Shown here in pieces: positions 10,075-19,158 of a DNA stretch of 54,462 nt. How positions within the stretch are numbered: the stretch's first letter is position 1; each line of letters starts with the position of its first letter. The notes beneath the pieces are model-generated. The model was given only the letters and a program-made list of their open reading frames with translations. It was not told where the DNA came from and made no database searches. Origin of the DNA: a virus; the IMG/VR virus record IMGVR_UViG_3300025870_001402, positions 1-54,462 of that record; one strand, written 5' to 3'. The translations under genes were made by a program, and so were the position numbers.

Positions 10075-10726
10075 ACACATAGACGACTCAATTAGGTGGG
10101 GTGAAAGAGAAGTATCTAAACTTAACCAAGATGTATTGAATATTCACGGAATTACAAGTAACAAAGTAAGATCGTTACTCAACAACATATGTTCAATAGA
10201 GGGGACGTATTTAGAGGTTGGTGTTTTTAGAGGTGCAACGTTCTGTTCCGCCATTTATAATAATGATAAACTACACGCTATAGGTATTGATAACTTCGCA
10301 TCACCTAACTTAATGCCGATGGGTGTTAGTCAAAAATTGGCATCGTACTTAAAACAAGGGTTAGATGTAACACCACAGGAAAACTTCATAGATAATGTTA
10401 ATCGGTTTGGGGATCCCGATAGGTTGGATATATACAAAACAGATTATACAACCTTTGATTATTCCCAACTACCTAAATTAGATATTGTTTTCTATGATGG
10501 GGACACTAAGTTTCACGATCAGTATGTTACACTTAAAAAATTAATCCCTCAATTCTCAGACAAGACAATACTGATAATGGACGATTGGAATTGGGATAGT
10601 GGAGCACTTTATAGAATCATAGACGAGGAAAAATTGTTTGTATCACACCAAAAAGAAATCTTTACTAAGGGTGAGGATATGAAAGACTTTTGGAATGGAA
10701 TTGGGGTATTTCTTTTAGAAAAGTAG
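10061..10726 (+). CDS. Class I SAM-dependent methyltransferase
   Basis: 221 residues. Motif I is seen as YLEVGVFRGATFCSAI, followed by an acidic strand end (HAIGIDNF) and a later LDIVFYDGD.KFHDQ and ILIMDDWNW, the layout of Methyltransf_24/TylF-like small-molecule or sugar O-methyltransferases. The metal-binding acidic residues of that family could be the D in YDGD and the DD in MDDW. It is the third gene of the overlapping radical SAM operon, suggesting it methylates the same product or a sugar made by the nearby glycosyltransferase block. Substrate unknown. Confidence 0.65.
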   Translation: MDLIKHIDDSIRWGEREVSKLNQDVLNIHGITSNKVRSLLNNICSIEGTYLEVGVFRGATFCSAIYNNDKLHAIGIDNFASPNLMPMGVSQKLASYLKQGLDVTPQENFIDNVNRFGDPDRLDIYKTDYTTFDYSQLPKLDIVFYDGDTKFHDQYVTLKKLIPQFSDKTILIMDDWNWDSGALYRIIDEEKLFVSHQKEIFTKGEDMKDFWNGIGVFLLEK

Positions 10727-10775
10727 TTGACTTTCATATAAAATTTATTTAAATTATCGTTAAATACTTTAAAAA

Positions 10776-11633
10776 ATGAACAGAATATTAATATTATTAT
10801 TAATCACATTATCTACCAATCAGGTCTTCGCACAATACACTTCGAGATCTCTAAATAACGGTCAAAAAGACAGTACAGAAGTGAAGTCACTTGATGAAGT
10901 GGTGGTCACAGCTAAAAAATATTCCCAATTTGAGTTGGTTGGTGAGAATAAACAACCCGCGTGGACTCTTGTTAGAAAATTTCCAGCAACAAGAACTTAC
11001 ATAATGGTACCTAAAGGTACTGTAATGTATGAAAAATGGTTTGACATGAGAACACCAAGAGGTGGTGATCCTACAGAGGTTAGGATGAGAGATGAGTTTG
11101 CATTTGGATTAGCCGAAAGATTAGAATTAGATTTATATATTCATACCGTCTATAAATCAGGTGGTTATGAATCCTCGTTTGGGTTCAGAGGGTTCTCATG
11201 GGAAATAAGATACGCACTGGCGGAGTGGGGTAAGATATGGGGTAACCCAACACTATATTTCGAACATAAATTATTAGATGGAAAGTACCAAGGTATTGAA
11301 CCTAAAATACTTTTGGGTGATAGGATTGGAAAGAAGGGTATATGGGGTGTAAATCTTATTTATGAGGCATATACGGCACCTAATAGAGAGGATCAAAAAA
11401 GACAGTACGCATATACCGCATCTTACGGTAGTATAATTAATGACGATCTAACCATAGGAATTTCAAATATGTTTAGACATAATGATGTAGATGGTTCAAA
11501 TGAATGGTATGTTGGACCCGCTGTACAATATAGGTTTAATGGAAACTCCTACCTTAACTTTGAGATACTACCAGGATTAAATCAAGACGCTAAAAAATTT
11601 AGAAATACCCTTATATTTGGATGGAGGTTTTAA
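10776..11633 (+). CDS. Secreted outer-membrane beta-barrel-like protein with TonB-box-like N-terminus
   Basis: 285 residues. A type I signal peptide (MNRILILLLITLSTNQVFAQ) is followed by a mature N-terminus containing SLDEVVVTAKK, like the TonB box of Bacteroidota receptors. The rest alternates polar and hydrophobic residues in short strands (ERLELDLYIH, SWEIRYALAEW, PTLYFEHKLL, YLNFEILPG) and ends in an aromatic strand, TLIFGWRF, as outer-membrane barrels do. At about 245 mature residues it is far too short for a full TonB receptor, so an 8-12 strand barrel is more likely. It overlaps the permease gene by 13 bases. It is probably placed in the host outer membrane during infection. Confidence 0.6.
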   Translation: MNRILILLLITLSTNQVFAQYTSRSLNNGQKDSTEVKSLDEVVVTAKKYSQFELVGENKQPAWTLVRKFPATRTYIMVPKGTVMYEKWFDMRTPRGGDPTEVRMRDEFAFGLAERLELDLYIHTVYKSGGYESSFGFRGFSWEIRYALAEWGKIWGNPTLYFEHKLLDGKYQGIEPKILLGDRIGKKGIWGVNLIYEAYTAPNREDQKRQYAYTASYGSIINDDLTIGISNMFRHNDVDGSNEWYVGPAVQYRFNGNSYLNFEILPGLNQDAKKFRNTLIFGWRF

Positions 11634-12634
11634 CGAATAACCAACACTTCCTAATTTACCTCTCATTTATAATGGTAATAACGGGAATCTTAAAAGAAAA
11701 GGGTTACCTATTAGATGTGTTTAGTTTAATACTAAAAACAGTTAAATCCAAGAAGGTCGTCTTATTTTTAATATCTTTATTTGGTGGGATATTACCCATA
11801 CCTGGTAGGGTTGCGGTTTCAGCGGGTATACTCGACACCGTTGCACCCAAAGATAAACAAGGGAGAGAAAATTACGGAATAATTGACTACCTATCAACAC
11901 ACCATTATTACATATGGTCACCATTAGAAAAAACAGTCATAATACCTATGGCCATTTTAGGTGTTACGTATGGTGAATTAATGGGTATGGTGTATCCATT
12001 ACTTATAATATCTATACTTGTAATAGGTGTATACATTTACAAATTCCAAGACGGAAACATTGAAATACCAAAACATCATCAGGTCAATTATAAGAACATA
12101 TATTCAATATTCCTACCCTTCATACTAACATTAGTATTGGCGGGTCTAACGGATCGTTATTTACCTTTATTTTGTGGATTCACCCTTTACTTAGTAAGTT
12201 ACTCCAACTCGTGGGGTAAATTATTAAAACACGTTAGATGGAGATTAGTTTTAAGTGTGGGTATTGTGATTATTGTTTCTAATCTTATTTCATTATATGG
12301 TAATGAAATAAAGACTAATTTAGGTGGGGTTACATCCGACCATAATATACTCTTAGTTGGTACGTTATGTTTTATAGGTTCTTTTCTATTAGGGTCATCA
12401 GGGAAGTACGCAGGGATAGTTTCATTAGTGACCTCCATTATGGGAATACAATATTTTCTATTCTTATTTACCATGTGCTATTCAGGTTACCTTTTATCTC
12501 CAACACATAAATGTATATATATTGGACAACAGTATTTTGGTACTCCAATTAAAAAATATTTATTATCCATTTCGGTTTGGGTAATAATTATGATTGTCTA
12601 TAGTTCTTTAGACTTGACTTTTACAATTAAATAA
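11621..12634 (+). CDS. DUF401-like integral membrane permease
   Basis: 337 residues with about 9-10 hydrophobic segments. The segment LFGGILPIPGRVAVSAGILD, followed by NYGIIDYLSTHHYYIWSP, closely follows the DUF401 pattern (GLLPMPGGALFSAP, then an N..FRH.WEY.WP stretch) of putative anion or carboxylate transporters in the IT superfamily. It would sit in the host inner membrane. Translation overlaps the preceding outer-membrane barrel by 13 bases, giving an outer/inner membrane pair. The transported substrate cannot be read from sequence. Confidence 0.6.
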   Translation: MEVLTNNQHFLIYLSFIMVITGILKEKGYLLDVFSLILKTVKSKKVVLFLISLFGGILPIPGRVAVSAGILDTVAPKDKQGRENYGIIDYLSTHHYYIWSPLEKTVIIPMAILGVTYGELMGMVYPLLIISILVIGVYIYKFQDGNIEIPKHHQVNYKNIYSIFLPFILTLVLAGLTDRYLPLFCGFTLYLVSYSNSWGKLLKHVRWRLVLSVGIVIIVSNLISLYGNEIKTNLGGVTSDHNILLVGTLCFIGSFLLGSSGKYAGIVSLVTSIMGIQYFLFLFTMCYSGYLLSPTHKCIYIGQQYFGTPIKKYLLSISVWVIIMIVYSSLDLTFTIK

Positions 12635-12644
12635 ACTATATTTC
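12614..12644 (+). promoter_or_regulatory. Near-consensus Bacteroidota promoter
   Basis: TTG at 12614-12616 and TATATTTC at 12637-12644 are 20 bases apart, one mismatch from the TTG/TAnnTTTG consensus. It lies before the gene at 12659 and overlaps the end of the permease gene. Confidence 0.4.
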
Positions 12645-12658
12645 TAAAAAATAACATT

Positions 12659-13102
12659 ATGTCAACAAAGTTAACAATCGATCAAATCCTACAATTGGAC
12701 GCAGAAATAAATGGGTATACTAATCCTCAAAACGGTGAAGTAATCTATGAAGGTTTTGCAGCACAACCACTATCAATCTTATTGAAGTATGAACTTAGAG
12801 AACTCTCTGAGAAATTAAAAGATGAAAGAGGTAAAGTTGATGAACTAAGAAACGAACTAATTGAAAAGTTTGGTGAGAAAACAGAAGAAGGTGGTGTACA
12901 AATAACACCAACAATCGAAAAAAAGAAAGGGAAGAAAACTGAAACGGTTAAAAATCCTAAGTATGTAGAATTCTTAAATGAATATAATAAGTTACTTACT
13001 AAAGAGATAGAATTGGATCACCCAGTAATCACTAAGGACGACCTTAAAGATGCGGGTAAAACAAAAGACCAATACAATATCTTATTTAATTTAGTGGGGT
13101 AG
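12659..13102 (+). CDS. Unrecognised coiled-coil protein
   Basis: 147 residues, highly charged, with Leu/Glu/Lys heptads in residues 40-75 (KYELRELSEKLKDERGK and on) and again near 100-115, plus a KKKGKKTE basic loop. No signal peptide or membrane segment. It is the last plus-strand gene before the minus-strand sugar block and ends only two bases from the converging gene at 13104. A near-consensus host-type promoter lies just upstream. It may be a scaffold or DNA-associated protein; the function is unknown. Confidence 0.55.
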   Translation: MSTKLTIDQILQLDAEINGYTNPQNGEVIYEGFAAQPLSILLKYELRELSEKLKDERGKVDELRNELIEKFGEKTEEGGVQITPTIEKKKGKKTETVKNPKYVEFLNEYNKLLTKEIELDHPVITKDDLKDAGKTKDQYNILFNLVG

Positions 13103-13103
13103 T

Positions 13104-14204
13104 TTAAACTTTCTTTTTAATTATGATTTTCAAATTTCCGATTTGATATTCTCCTACATCGTAGTGTGGAATTGATAATCGGATTTTGTTTATTACATGA
13201 AGATCTTCCTCGTTCATTATTTCGGTCTCAATGATCATTACATCCACAACATCACATAATAAAAATTTAGATCTTAAATCATAGTTAGTGTTAGGTTGTT
13301 CATTTGCAATATATTCGGTGGGTGCAGTACCACCTAAATATAGTTTATCAAAATAAGGTTCCAACCTATATAAGTGTTTGTCACTCCTTAATTCAATACC
13401 CATATTAAACGTCGGATAATTAAAAATTTCATCTTCCCAATAATACAGTTCGTTGAATGTCGGTATTGTGATACCCCATTTACGTATAAAGTTACGTATG
13501 TTTCTGTGTTCACTTAATTTACTTTCTTCGGACCGCAACACTCTACTTGTTTTAGAAACAAAATGATATACTACAGCACACTCTGTTGTTTTAAGTGAGT
13601 AACCTTTTAATTTGGATCTAATAATGAAATCATCATCTTCACAGAAAAAAGGATCAAAAGTAAAACCATCAAATAAACCAACATCAATAAACGTTTTCTT
13701 ATAACCCGACATAAAAAATGTACCCCCATTAACTAAGTCCTTTCTTTCCTTAACTTTGTCAACGTATTGGTCAAATAAGTGATAATTAAAATCGTTGAAT
13801 CCTCTACCCAATTCTAATATAACTTTACCAGGTCTTTTATGTCCTTTAAAAATTGGGGGTTCAATAGTGGTATACGTGATAAGAGACTTTTCATCAATCA
13901 GTTCCGATAGATTCTCTAAAAAATTCTTACCGATCACCATATCATTATGAATCAAAACCAACTTATCGGTATCAACTAACTTGATGGCCGAATTATAATT
14001 GTCTGAGAAAGTTAATTGATCGTCATCATGTATATAGGAAAGGTTATCGTCATCCAAAGACTGTAACCAATCTAACGTACCATCTGTAGATCCACCACTA
14101 CTAATAACCATAGGAGCGTCAGGGTATATATCTCTTACCCTTTGATATGTATTCTTGGTATAGTCTAAGTTATTAAAAACAGCAAGTACTAAAGAGATAT
14201 CCAT
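13104..14204 (-). CDS. Family 2 glycosyltransferase (GT-A fold)
   Basis: 366 residues. The N-terminus MDISLVLAVFNNLDYTKNT, with SSGGSTDGTLDWL and LVLIHNDMVIG, matches the GT2 nucleotide-sugar binding region; HND occupies the place of the DxD metal motif. PFFCEDDDFIIRSKLKGY fits the acceptor-side ED motif. It should transfer a sugar from a nucleotide donor to a lipid, glycan or protein acceptor at the cytoplasmic face. It is last in the leftward block and abuts the DUF3431 gene (shared base 14204). The C-terminal third (after residue 260) does not match the GT2 core and may fix acceptor specificity. Confidence 0.8.
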   Translation of the reverse strand: MDISLVLAVFNNLDYTKNTYQRVRDIYPDAPMVISSGGSTDGTLDWLQSLDDDNLSYIHDDDQLTFSDNYNSAIKLVDTDKLVLIHNDMVIGKNFLENLSELIDEKSLITYTTIEPPIFKGHKRPGKVILELGRGFNDFNYHLFDQYVDKVKERKDLVNGGTFFMSGYKKTFIDVGLFDGFTFDPFFCEDDDFIIRSKLKGYSLKTTECAVVYHFVSKTSRVLRSEESKLSEHRNIRNFIRKWGITIPTFNELYYWEDEIFNYPTFNMGIELRSDKHLYRLEPYFDKLYLGGTAPTEYIANEQPNTNYDLRSKFLLCDVVDVMIIETEIMNEEDLHVINKIRLSIPHYDVGEYQIGNLKIIIKKKV

Positions 14205-14806
14205 TATTTATTGGTGTTATCGAATATTGAAATGAATAGTCGTTCGAAGATCCACGGACCTAATACTTTATTGATACATAATTCATTAGCCCTTTTATAA
14301 AACTCCACACTTCTCATTCTAATAGTCTCTCTACTAACCGCAAATATTGCACCGGCGGTAAATGGATATAGTTCAAGAGGTGGATCTTCAAATAGTTCTA
14401 CCCAAACACCATTTATATCCATACCTCCGTGATGGGGAGTCCCGTCTGGTCTCGAATGTAAAACTCTTTTAAAGGGACCATCACTAAAAAATAGTAATTG
14501 ATTAGGTTTTTCAAAAACTATTGATTTGGTGGTATTTGGAAATTCTTTTAAGATCTCTTTGTAATTTCTAACGTGATCAAATGGGTGCCCTTGAGTAAAG
14601 AATACCCACTCACCTAAATTATCATAATTTTTTATTATGTGGGTTAGATACGTGTTACCTTCTCGACCAACGTTAGGTAAATTAATTGAACCTTCGATAG
14701 GTTCCCCTTTATTATATAAGAAAATTCTATAATCAGAAAACTCCGATAACCAAGTTATGTCTTCTCTATATCTACTTACAATTAAATCACCTTTGTAGTT
14801 CATCAT
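14204..14806 (-). CDS. DUF3431 family (glycosyltransferase-associated) protein
   Basis: 200 residues from the ATG at 14806. An upstream in-frame ATG at 14836 would overlap the previous gene more deeply, so the shorter start is preferred. The order GDLIVSRYREDITWL, FLYNKGE, LPNVGREGNTYLTHI, WVFFTQGHPFDH is the DUF3431 signature, found next to capsule and LPS glycosyltransferases in bacteria and in giant-virus sugar loci. The biochemical activity is not established, but it likely handles a sugar in the same pathway as the flanking GT2 genes. Confidence 0.7.
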   Translation of the reverse strand: MMNYKGDLIVSRYREDITWLSEFSDYRIFLYNKGEPIEGSINLPNVGREGNTYLTHIIKNYDNLGEWVFFTQGHPFDHVRNYKEILKEFPNTTKSIVFEKPNQLLFFSDGPFKRVLHSRPDGTPHHGGMDINGVWVELFEDPPLELYPFTAGAIFAVSRETIRMRSVEFYKRANELCINKVLGPWIFERLFISIFDNTNK

Positions 14807-15416
14807 AATAGTTATTTTGTTTCTCTTGTCGATCAATATTCTTATGATGTATTAAAGAAAATGATTCATCTTCAGGTAAGTTAGTGTACGTATTATAATT
14901 TACTAACCTCTCATGTACTTTACCGTACCATCTTATTCTACTCTCTCTTTTCCATATTCTTGCTTGAGAGTCAGGAAAATTAACCCACCCTTTTGAGTTG
15001 ACATTCCATTTCCATTTCTTAATGTGTTCGTCAGTTAAACCTTCGACAGTATTCACTCTTGAAACTAAAAATACTTCGTTCTTAGGGTTCGCATCAATTA
15101 TTGTTGGTAGGTAATTAATTAAATTTAAATGAGGTATTTCGTCCGCATCAATTTGAAAAATGTAATCACCCTCACAATAGTCTAATAATTTATTCTTCCA
15201 CTCACCAAAATGACCATCAAAATAACCCCTCCACATTTGGAAGTTGGGTAATTTATTGTGTTTAACCAACCACTCGGCGATTTCATCAGAACCATTTTTT
15301 TGGTCATATAAAACCACTATGTTGTCACTTGGTCTTTTATTCCTAAGTAGAAATCCGACTAAACGTTTTATTTCCTCAAATTCATTACAGACAGTAATTG
15401 CGTAAGTAATTTTCAT
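14787..15416 (-). CDS. Family 2 glycosyltransferase, short
   Basis: 209 residues. MKITYAITVCNEFEEIKRL and IVVLYDQKNGSDEI begin a GT-A fold. FQIDADEIPHLNLI carries a clear DADE motif for metal and nucleotide-sugar binding. SQARIWKRESRIRWYGKVHERL is a common GT2 feature near the acceptor site. It resembles the short WcaE/LPS core-type enzymes. It starts one base from the end of the epimerase gene and overlaps the DUF3431 gene by 20 bases, so it is part of one leftward operon. Confidence 0.8.
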   Translation of the reverse strand: MKITYAITVCNEFEEIKRLVGFLLRNKRPSDNIVVLYDQKNGSDEIAEWLVKHNKLPNFQMWRGYFDGHFGEWKNKLLDYCEGDYIFQIDADEIPHLNLINYLPTIIDANPKNEVFLVSRVNTVEGLTDEHIKKWKWNVNSKGWVNFPDSQARIWKRESRIRWYGKVHERLVNYNTYTNLPEDESFSLIHHKNIDRQEKQNNYYDELQR

Positions 15417-16265
15417 TTATAGGGTTTTTATATAGTCTTCCAATCTATCTTTAGGTGACCAACCTAATTTATTTAAAGTATCGTCATTCTCTCTTTTAGT
15501 GGATCTATAGTTACCTGGTTGATCAGGTATGTTAATTTTTGGATGATCACCAAACCTTTCAGTAAACATATTGTAAACCTGATTTATCGAGTAGTTCATA
15601 CCTGTCCCCAATTCCCATGCATCCTCATGTTTTTCATTCCCTGTACCCACTTTATAAAGTGCGTCAACAATGTCAATGACATGAGTGAAATCTCTTCTTT
15701 GTTCCCCATCACCAACTATCGTAATAGGTTCCCCTTTTGATACTTGGTGTCTCCATATACCTATCACTGCAGCCCATGTACCATCCACCAATTCGTTAGG
15801 GCCATACACGTTATAAAATCTACAGATTTCGAAGTCACAACCATAAGCGGTTCTGTACATTTTGAATATATCTTCACCTGTTCTCTTATAAGTTGCATAC
15901 GGAGATGTTTGAGGGTTGCACCATCTTGAGGAGGAACCCGCATAAACCACTTTAATATTGTTTTCCTTAGCCCAATCAGCAACATACTGACAACCACCAG
16001 CATTAACTCTAAATGTTTCAGTAGGATCATCAAACGAGGGTTGTATTCTTGACAACGCAGCTAAATGATAACATATGTCAAAATTACCACCTATCGAATT
16101 GATTTGTTCAATGTCATTGTAATGGTAATCACACCCATCTATTTCGTATTCCTTTAATCCCGTGGATAAATCATCAATTGAAGATACTTCATGCCCCTCA
16201 CTCAATAATCTACCAATTAGGTTAGAACCAATAAATCCATTCCCACCTGTTACTAATATTTTCAT
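15417..16265 (-). CDS. NAD-dependent sugar epimerase/dehydratase (extended SDR)
   Basis: 282 residues. An N-terminal Rossmann motif GGNGFIG, DDLSTG after the second strand, the AGSSSRW strand carrying the catalytic Ser region, and YATYK (the YxxxK active site) define an extended SDR of the UDP-glucose/GlcNAc 4-epimerase or dTDP-glucose dehydratase type. CRFYNVYGP is the conserved sugar-binding strand. It would make a nucleotide-sugar donor for the surrounding transferases. It is slightly shorter than the usual 310-340 residues. The exact sugar cannot be assigned. Confidence 0.85.
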   Translation of the reverse strand: MKILVTGGNGFIGSNLIGRLLSEGHEVSSIDDLSTGLKEYEIDGCDYHYNDIEQINSIGGNFDICYHLAALSRIQPSFDDPTETFRVNAGGCQYVADWAKENNIKVVYAGSSSRWCNPQTSPYATYKRTGEDIFKMYRTAYGCDFEICRFYNVYGPNELVDGTWAAVIGIWRHQVSKGEPITIVGDGEQRRDFTHVIDIVDALYKVGTGNEKHEDAWELGTGMNYSINQVYNMFTERFGDHPKINIPDQPGNYRSTKRENDDTLNKLGWSPKDRLEDYIKTL

Positions 16266-16266
16266 A

Positions 16267-17532
16267 CTATTCTTCTATTTTTTTTAACTCAGGTAAAACC
16301 AATTTAGTTTTCTTTGGTTTAACCGCGTTTATTATTACTGATTTTAAAATATCTTTAAACTTGACTGTCGTTGATTCTAAAGAGAAGTTACTTTCATTAT
16401 CTTCTTTAAGAAGTTTAGACTTTTCTAAGAACTCTTCATACTTGTCTTTCACAATTTTAAACACCTCAACAACTTCACCGTAATTACATGTAAACCATTT
16501 AGATTCTTTAAGTATGAAATCATCTGAGGCACTCTCATGTACGTTGGTTAATTTACCACCTAACATTATTGCCTTATCCATTGGTAGGAAATCTTTGTGA
16601 CCCGACCAATTAGATGCAATTATCGGTTTACCCGTCATAGAAAATTCTAACAGGGGTCTTCCAAATCCTTCACCCTTTGTTAGAGTTACCATTGACTTTA
16701 CTTTAGGGTGATTATATAGGTCATTCATCTCATCATCGGTAAGTTGCCCAAATAACAAATAAATGTTAGGTGGGTTACTATAAGACGATGTAATCCTCTG
16801 TATCTTCTTTCTCATCACTTCCCTTTGTTTAATTGAGAAGTTAGCACTGGATGTCTTTAAAATTAATCCAGGAGAATCATCAACACCGTTAAACGAATCA
16901 CAGAAACACTTAATTAACATACCTACGTCTTTCCTGTCTTGTCCGATGTCACCCTTTAACCAATGACCAACAAATAAGTAATTAAAATCATCTTCTAAGT
17001 CTAACTCTAAGTCTGATTCTTTCTCATAGTATATTGAAGTATCCACACCTTCATGAAGAACTTCTAAATCTACATTTATTTTATGTTGAGAGATTAACTT
17101 ACCCGTTACTTTATCTGTTTCGTTATAGACGGTTTGTAGTAAAACATCTCTTGAGAAGGTGGATGTGGTTATAACCTTATCCATTCTATTTATCCCATCT
17201 ATCCATTCCTTAGGTGCTGCGGTGGTTTCTATCCCCGCTGTGACACCAATATTATACTTACCTTTCCGTTGAAATTCATTAGGTACGGTCACTTGGATAT
17301 ACACGTCAGGTATGAAATCTAAACTACTTACAATGTTTTCCTCTATCCAAGTGTGAAATAAATTTACCTCGGGTTCTAAAGCAGTCATGGGGGTCTTACC
17401 CCAATTACAACTGTCAATGTATATGTCAAATGAGTCCATATCATATAAGGACTTTAACAAATCTCTTGAGTGAGAACCATAACCACTTAAGGTCTTAATT
17501 GGTCCTCTAAATAATAGTTTCTGTTTAATCAT
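16267..17532 (-). CDS. Family 4-like (GT-B) glycosyltransferase
   Basis: 421 residues. The N-terminal half has GPIKTLSGYGSHSRDLL, a typical acceptor domain start. The C-terminal donor domain has FNYLFVGHWLKGD, then TLTKGEGFGRPLLEFSMTGKPIIASNWSGHKDFL, the E-x7-E nucleotide-sugar motif (EGFGRPLLE) of GT4 enzymes. It probably extends a surface or virion glycan. It lies 16 bases downstream of a 70-residue small gene. The last 60 residues are Lys/Glu-rich and may mediate membrane or partner contact. Confidence 0.8.
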   Translation of the reverse strand: MIKQKLLFRGPIKTLSGYGSHSRDLLKSLYDMDSFDIYIDSCNWGKTPMTALEPEVNLFHTWIEENIVSSLDFIPDVYIQVTVPNEFQRKGKYNIGVTAGIETTAAPKEWIDGINRMDKVITTSTFSRDVLLQTVYNETDKVTGKLISQHKINVDLEVLHEGVDTSIYYEKESDLELDLEDDFNYLFVGHWLKGDIGQDRKDVGMLIKCFCDSFNGVDDSPGLILKTSSANFSIKQREVMRKKIQRITSSYSNPPNIYLLFGQLTDDEMNDLYNHPKVKSMVTLTKGEGFGRPLLEFSMTGKPIIASNWSGHKDFLPMDKAIMLGGKLTNVHESASDDFILKESKWFTCNYGEVVEVFKIVKDKYEEFLEKSKLLKEDNESNFSLESTTVKFKDILKSVIINAVKPKKTKLVLPELKKIEE

Positions 17533-17548
17533 ATAATTTTAAATAAAC

Positions 17549-17761
17549 CTAATCTATTGGAAAATACTTATCCAATGTTGATAATTTATCGTCAGCATCT
17601 ACCAGCATTGATAATGCCTCTTCTGCGTTTTTATAGAAGTCACCTGTTGAGTGGTCTCCGATACCCGACCCTTTAGTTCCTAAAAGATCTAAAGTTAAGA
17701 GTGCCTTTGATTTCTCCGCCAACGCACCCGTCCTTAACATTTCTATTAATTTTTCATTCAT
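17549..17761 (-). CDS. Small acidic protein between two glycosyltransferases
   Basis: 70 residues, helical, with no motif I recognise; contains TKGSGIGDHSTGDFYKNAEEA. It is tightly spaced between two GT4 genes on the same strand, so it may be a partner or regulator of the pathway. The clean start, coherent composition and co-orientation support a real gene. Confidence 0.55.
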   Translation of the reverse strand: MNEKLIEMLRTGALAEKSKALLTLDLLGTKGSGIGDHSTGDFYKNAEEALSMLVDADDKLSTLDKYFPID

Positions 17762-17775
17762 ATTATAGTTTTTAA

Positions 17776-19158
17776 TTATGTTATTTTAAATAATTCAAAT
17801 TTGTTCTTAGGGGTGAATTTGGATAATGATTTCTCAATACCTTTAACTAATGAATTACACATAGTCTTGGTTGAGAAGTTTTTTACCATATATTTTCTTC
17901 CTACGAGTCCTCGTCTCTTTCTTTCATCTCTACCTAAATTGTACATTTCTCTTATAGAAGAAACAACATCATAGTGATTAATACGGTCATCAAAAATATA
18001 AGGGGTATTAACTGACCCATTTAGTGTTGTTGATGCTGGCCATACAGGACTTACCCACTCACCATGAGTAACTTTACCTTCCCACTTCTTAGGGTCATGG
18101 AGTGTACCTATCTCTATGTAGTCATCGGCCGTTATTAACTTACCATCCAATTCAAATCCACACTGGTCCTGTAATCCACCAGTGACATTTACTATTATTG
18201 GAGTACCACACATTACAGATTCAGCAGTGGTCAAACCAAAACCTTCATTGTTTGCAATGTTAATAGTACAATCAACTGTATTATAAATTCTATTTAACTT
18301 GTCCTGATCAAACTTGTCGTTAGTAAATTTTACATCATACTTAGGACACAACTCATTAACGACCGCAACTAAGTCAGTTCCGTTTTTATCTATAGACCTC
18401 GTATGCATTAGGAGTAAACATTTACTTGATTCTTCTTCAGTAAGTGTGTCACAAAATGTTTTGTATGAGTATATTACATCGGACGGTTGTTTACGTTTAA
18501 TATTTCTATTATTAAAGAACAATATAAAATCATAGTCTTTGTCGCCGTGTATAAATTTCCTCATTTCATCATCAACCTCTACAGGTTTAAAAGTTTCAGG
18601 ATTTATACCGTGAGGTACATAACTGACTTGCCACTTCTTCAATGGTTTATGAGTGACCTCCCTATTTGACATACCAACCCTATTAACTATACCATAGGTT
18701 TGTTTTGAAATACAACCTAACCAATCACAAGATTCGTAGTAATCCCTATTATAATAAGGATCTGGTAAGTCATCCCATATATGGTAAAAGAAAATGGGGA
18801 TCTGTTGTCTTATTTCGTGCTCACTGTCGTATAACCATTGCCAATAGTGTGGATCAGTAAAATGTAAAATTGCGTCAGGTTTCTCAATTGAAATTAATTC
18901 CCGTAACCTCTCAATATTACCATAGCCGTTTGAGGGATATATTTTTACACTTGCGTCTTTTACTCCTGTTTTATTTCGTACATCGGAATTAAGATCAACA
19001 ATTTTACCAAACTCAGGGTGTTTTATAGCGGCACCCAACTGAACCCAATCAAATTTATCCACACTACCTATGACCATTTCTTTTGACATGGTCGCCACAC
19101 CTGATGTCATTCTCATGTCATCAGATAAAAGTAAAATCTTTTTCTTACTCATACTCAT
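17776..19158 (-). CDS. Family 4-like (GT-B) glycosyltransferase
   Basis: 460 residues. KKKILLLSDDMRMTSGVATMS begins the N-terminal Rossmann domain. HFTDPHYWQW and IPIFFYHIWDDLPDP are acceptor-side features, and CISKQTYGIVNRV precedes the linker. The donor domain contains DFILFFNNRNIKRKQP and NNEGFGLTTAESVMCGTPIIVNVTGG, with the E-x7-E motif. It is a relative of the other GT4 enzyme two genes downstream. It sits immediately after the ribbon-helix-helix gene, which may control the whole block. Confidence 0.8.
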   Translation of the reverse strand: MSMSKKKILLLSDDMRMTSGVATMSKEMVIGSVDKFDWVQLGAAIKHPEFGKIVDLNSDVRNKTGVKDASVKIYPSNGYGNIERLRELISIEKPDAILHFTDPHYWQWLYDSEHEIRQQIPIFFYHIWDDLPDPYYNRDYYESCDWLGCISKQTYGIVNRVGMSNREVTHKPLKKWQVSYVPHGINPETFKPVEVDDEMRKFIHGDKDYDFILFFNNRNIKRKQPSDVIYSYKTFCDTLTEEESSKCLLLMHTRSIDKNGTDLVAVVNELCPKYDVKFTNDKFDQDKLNRIYNTVDCTINIANNEGFGLTTAESVMCGTPIIVNVTGGLQDQCGFELDGKLITADDYIEIGTLHDPKKWEGKVTHGEWVSPVWPASTTLNGSVNTPYIFDDRINHYDVVSSIREMYNLGRDERKRRGLVGRKYMVKNFSTKTMCNSLVKGIEKSLSKFTPKNKFELFKIT

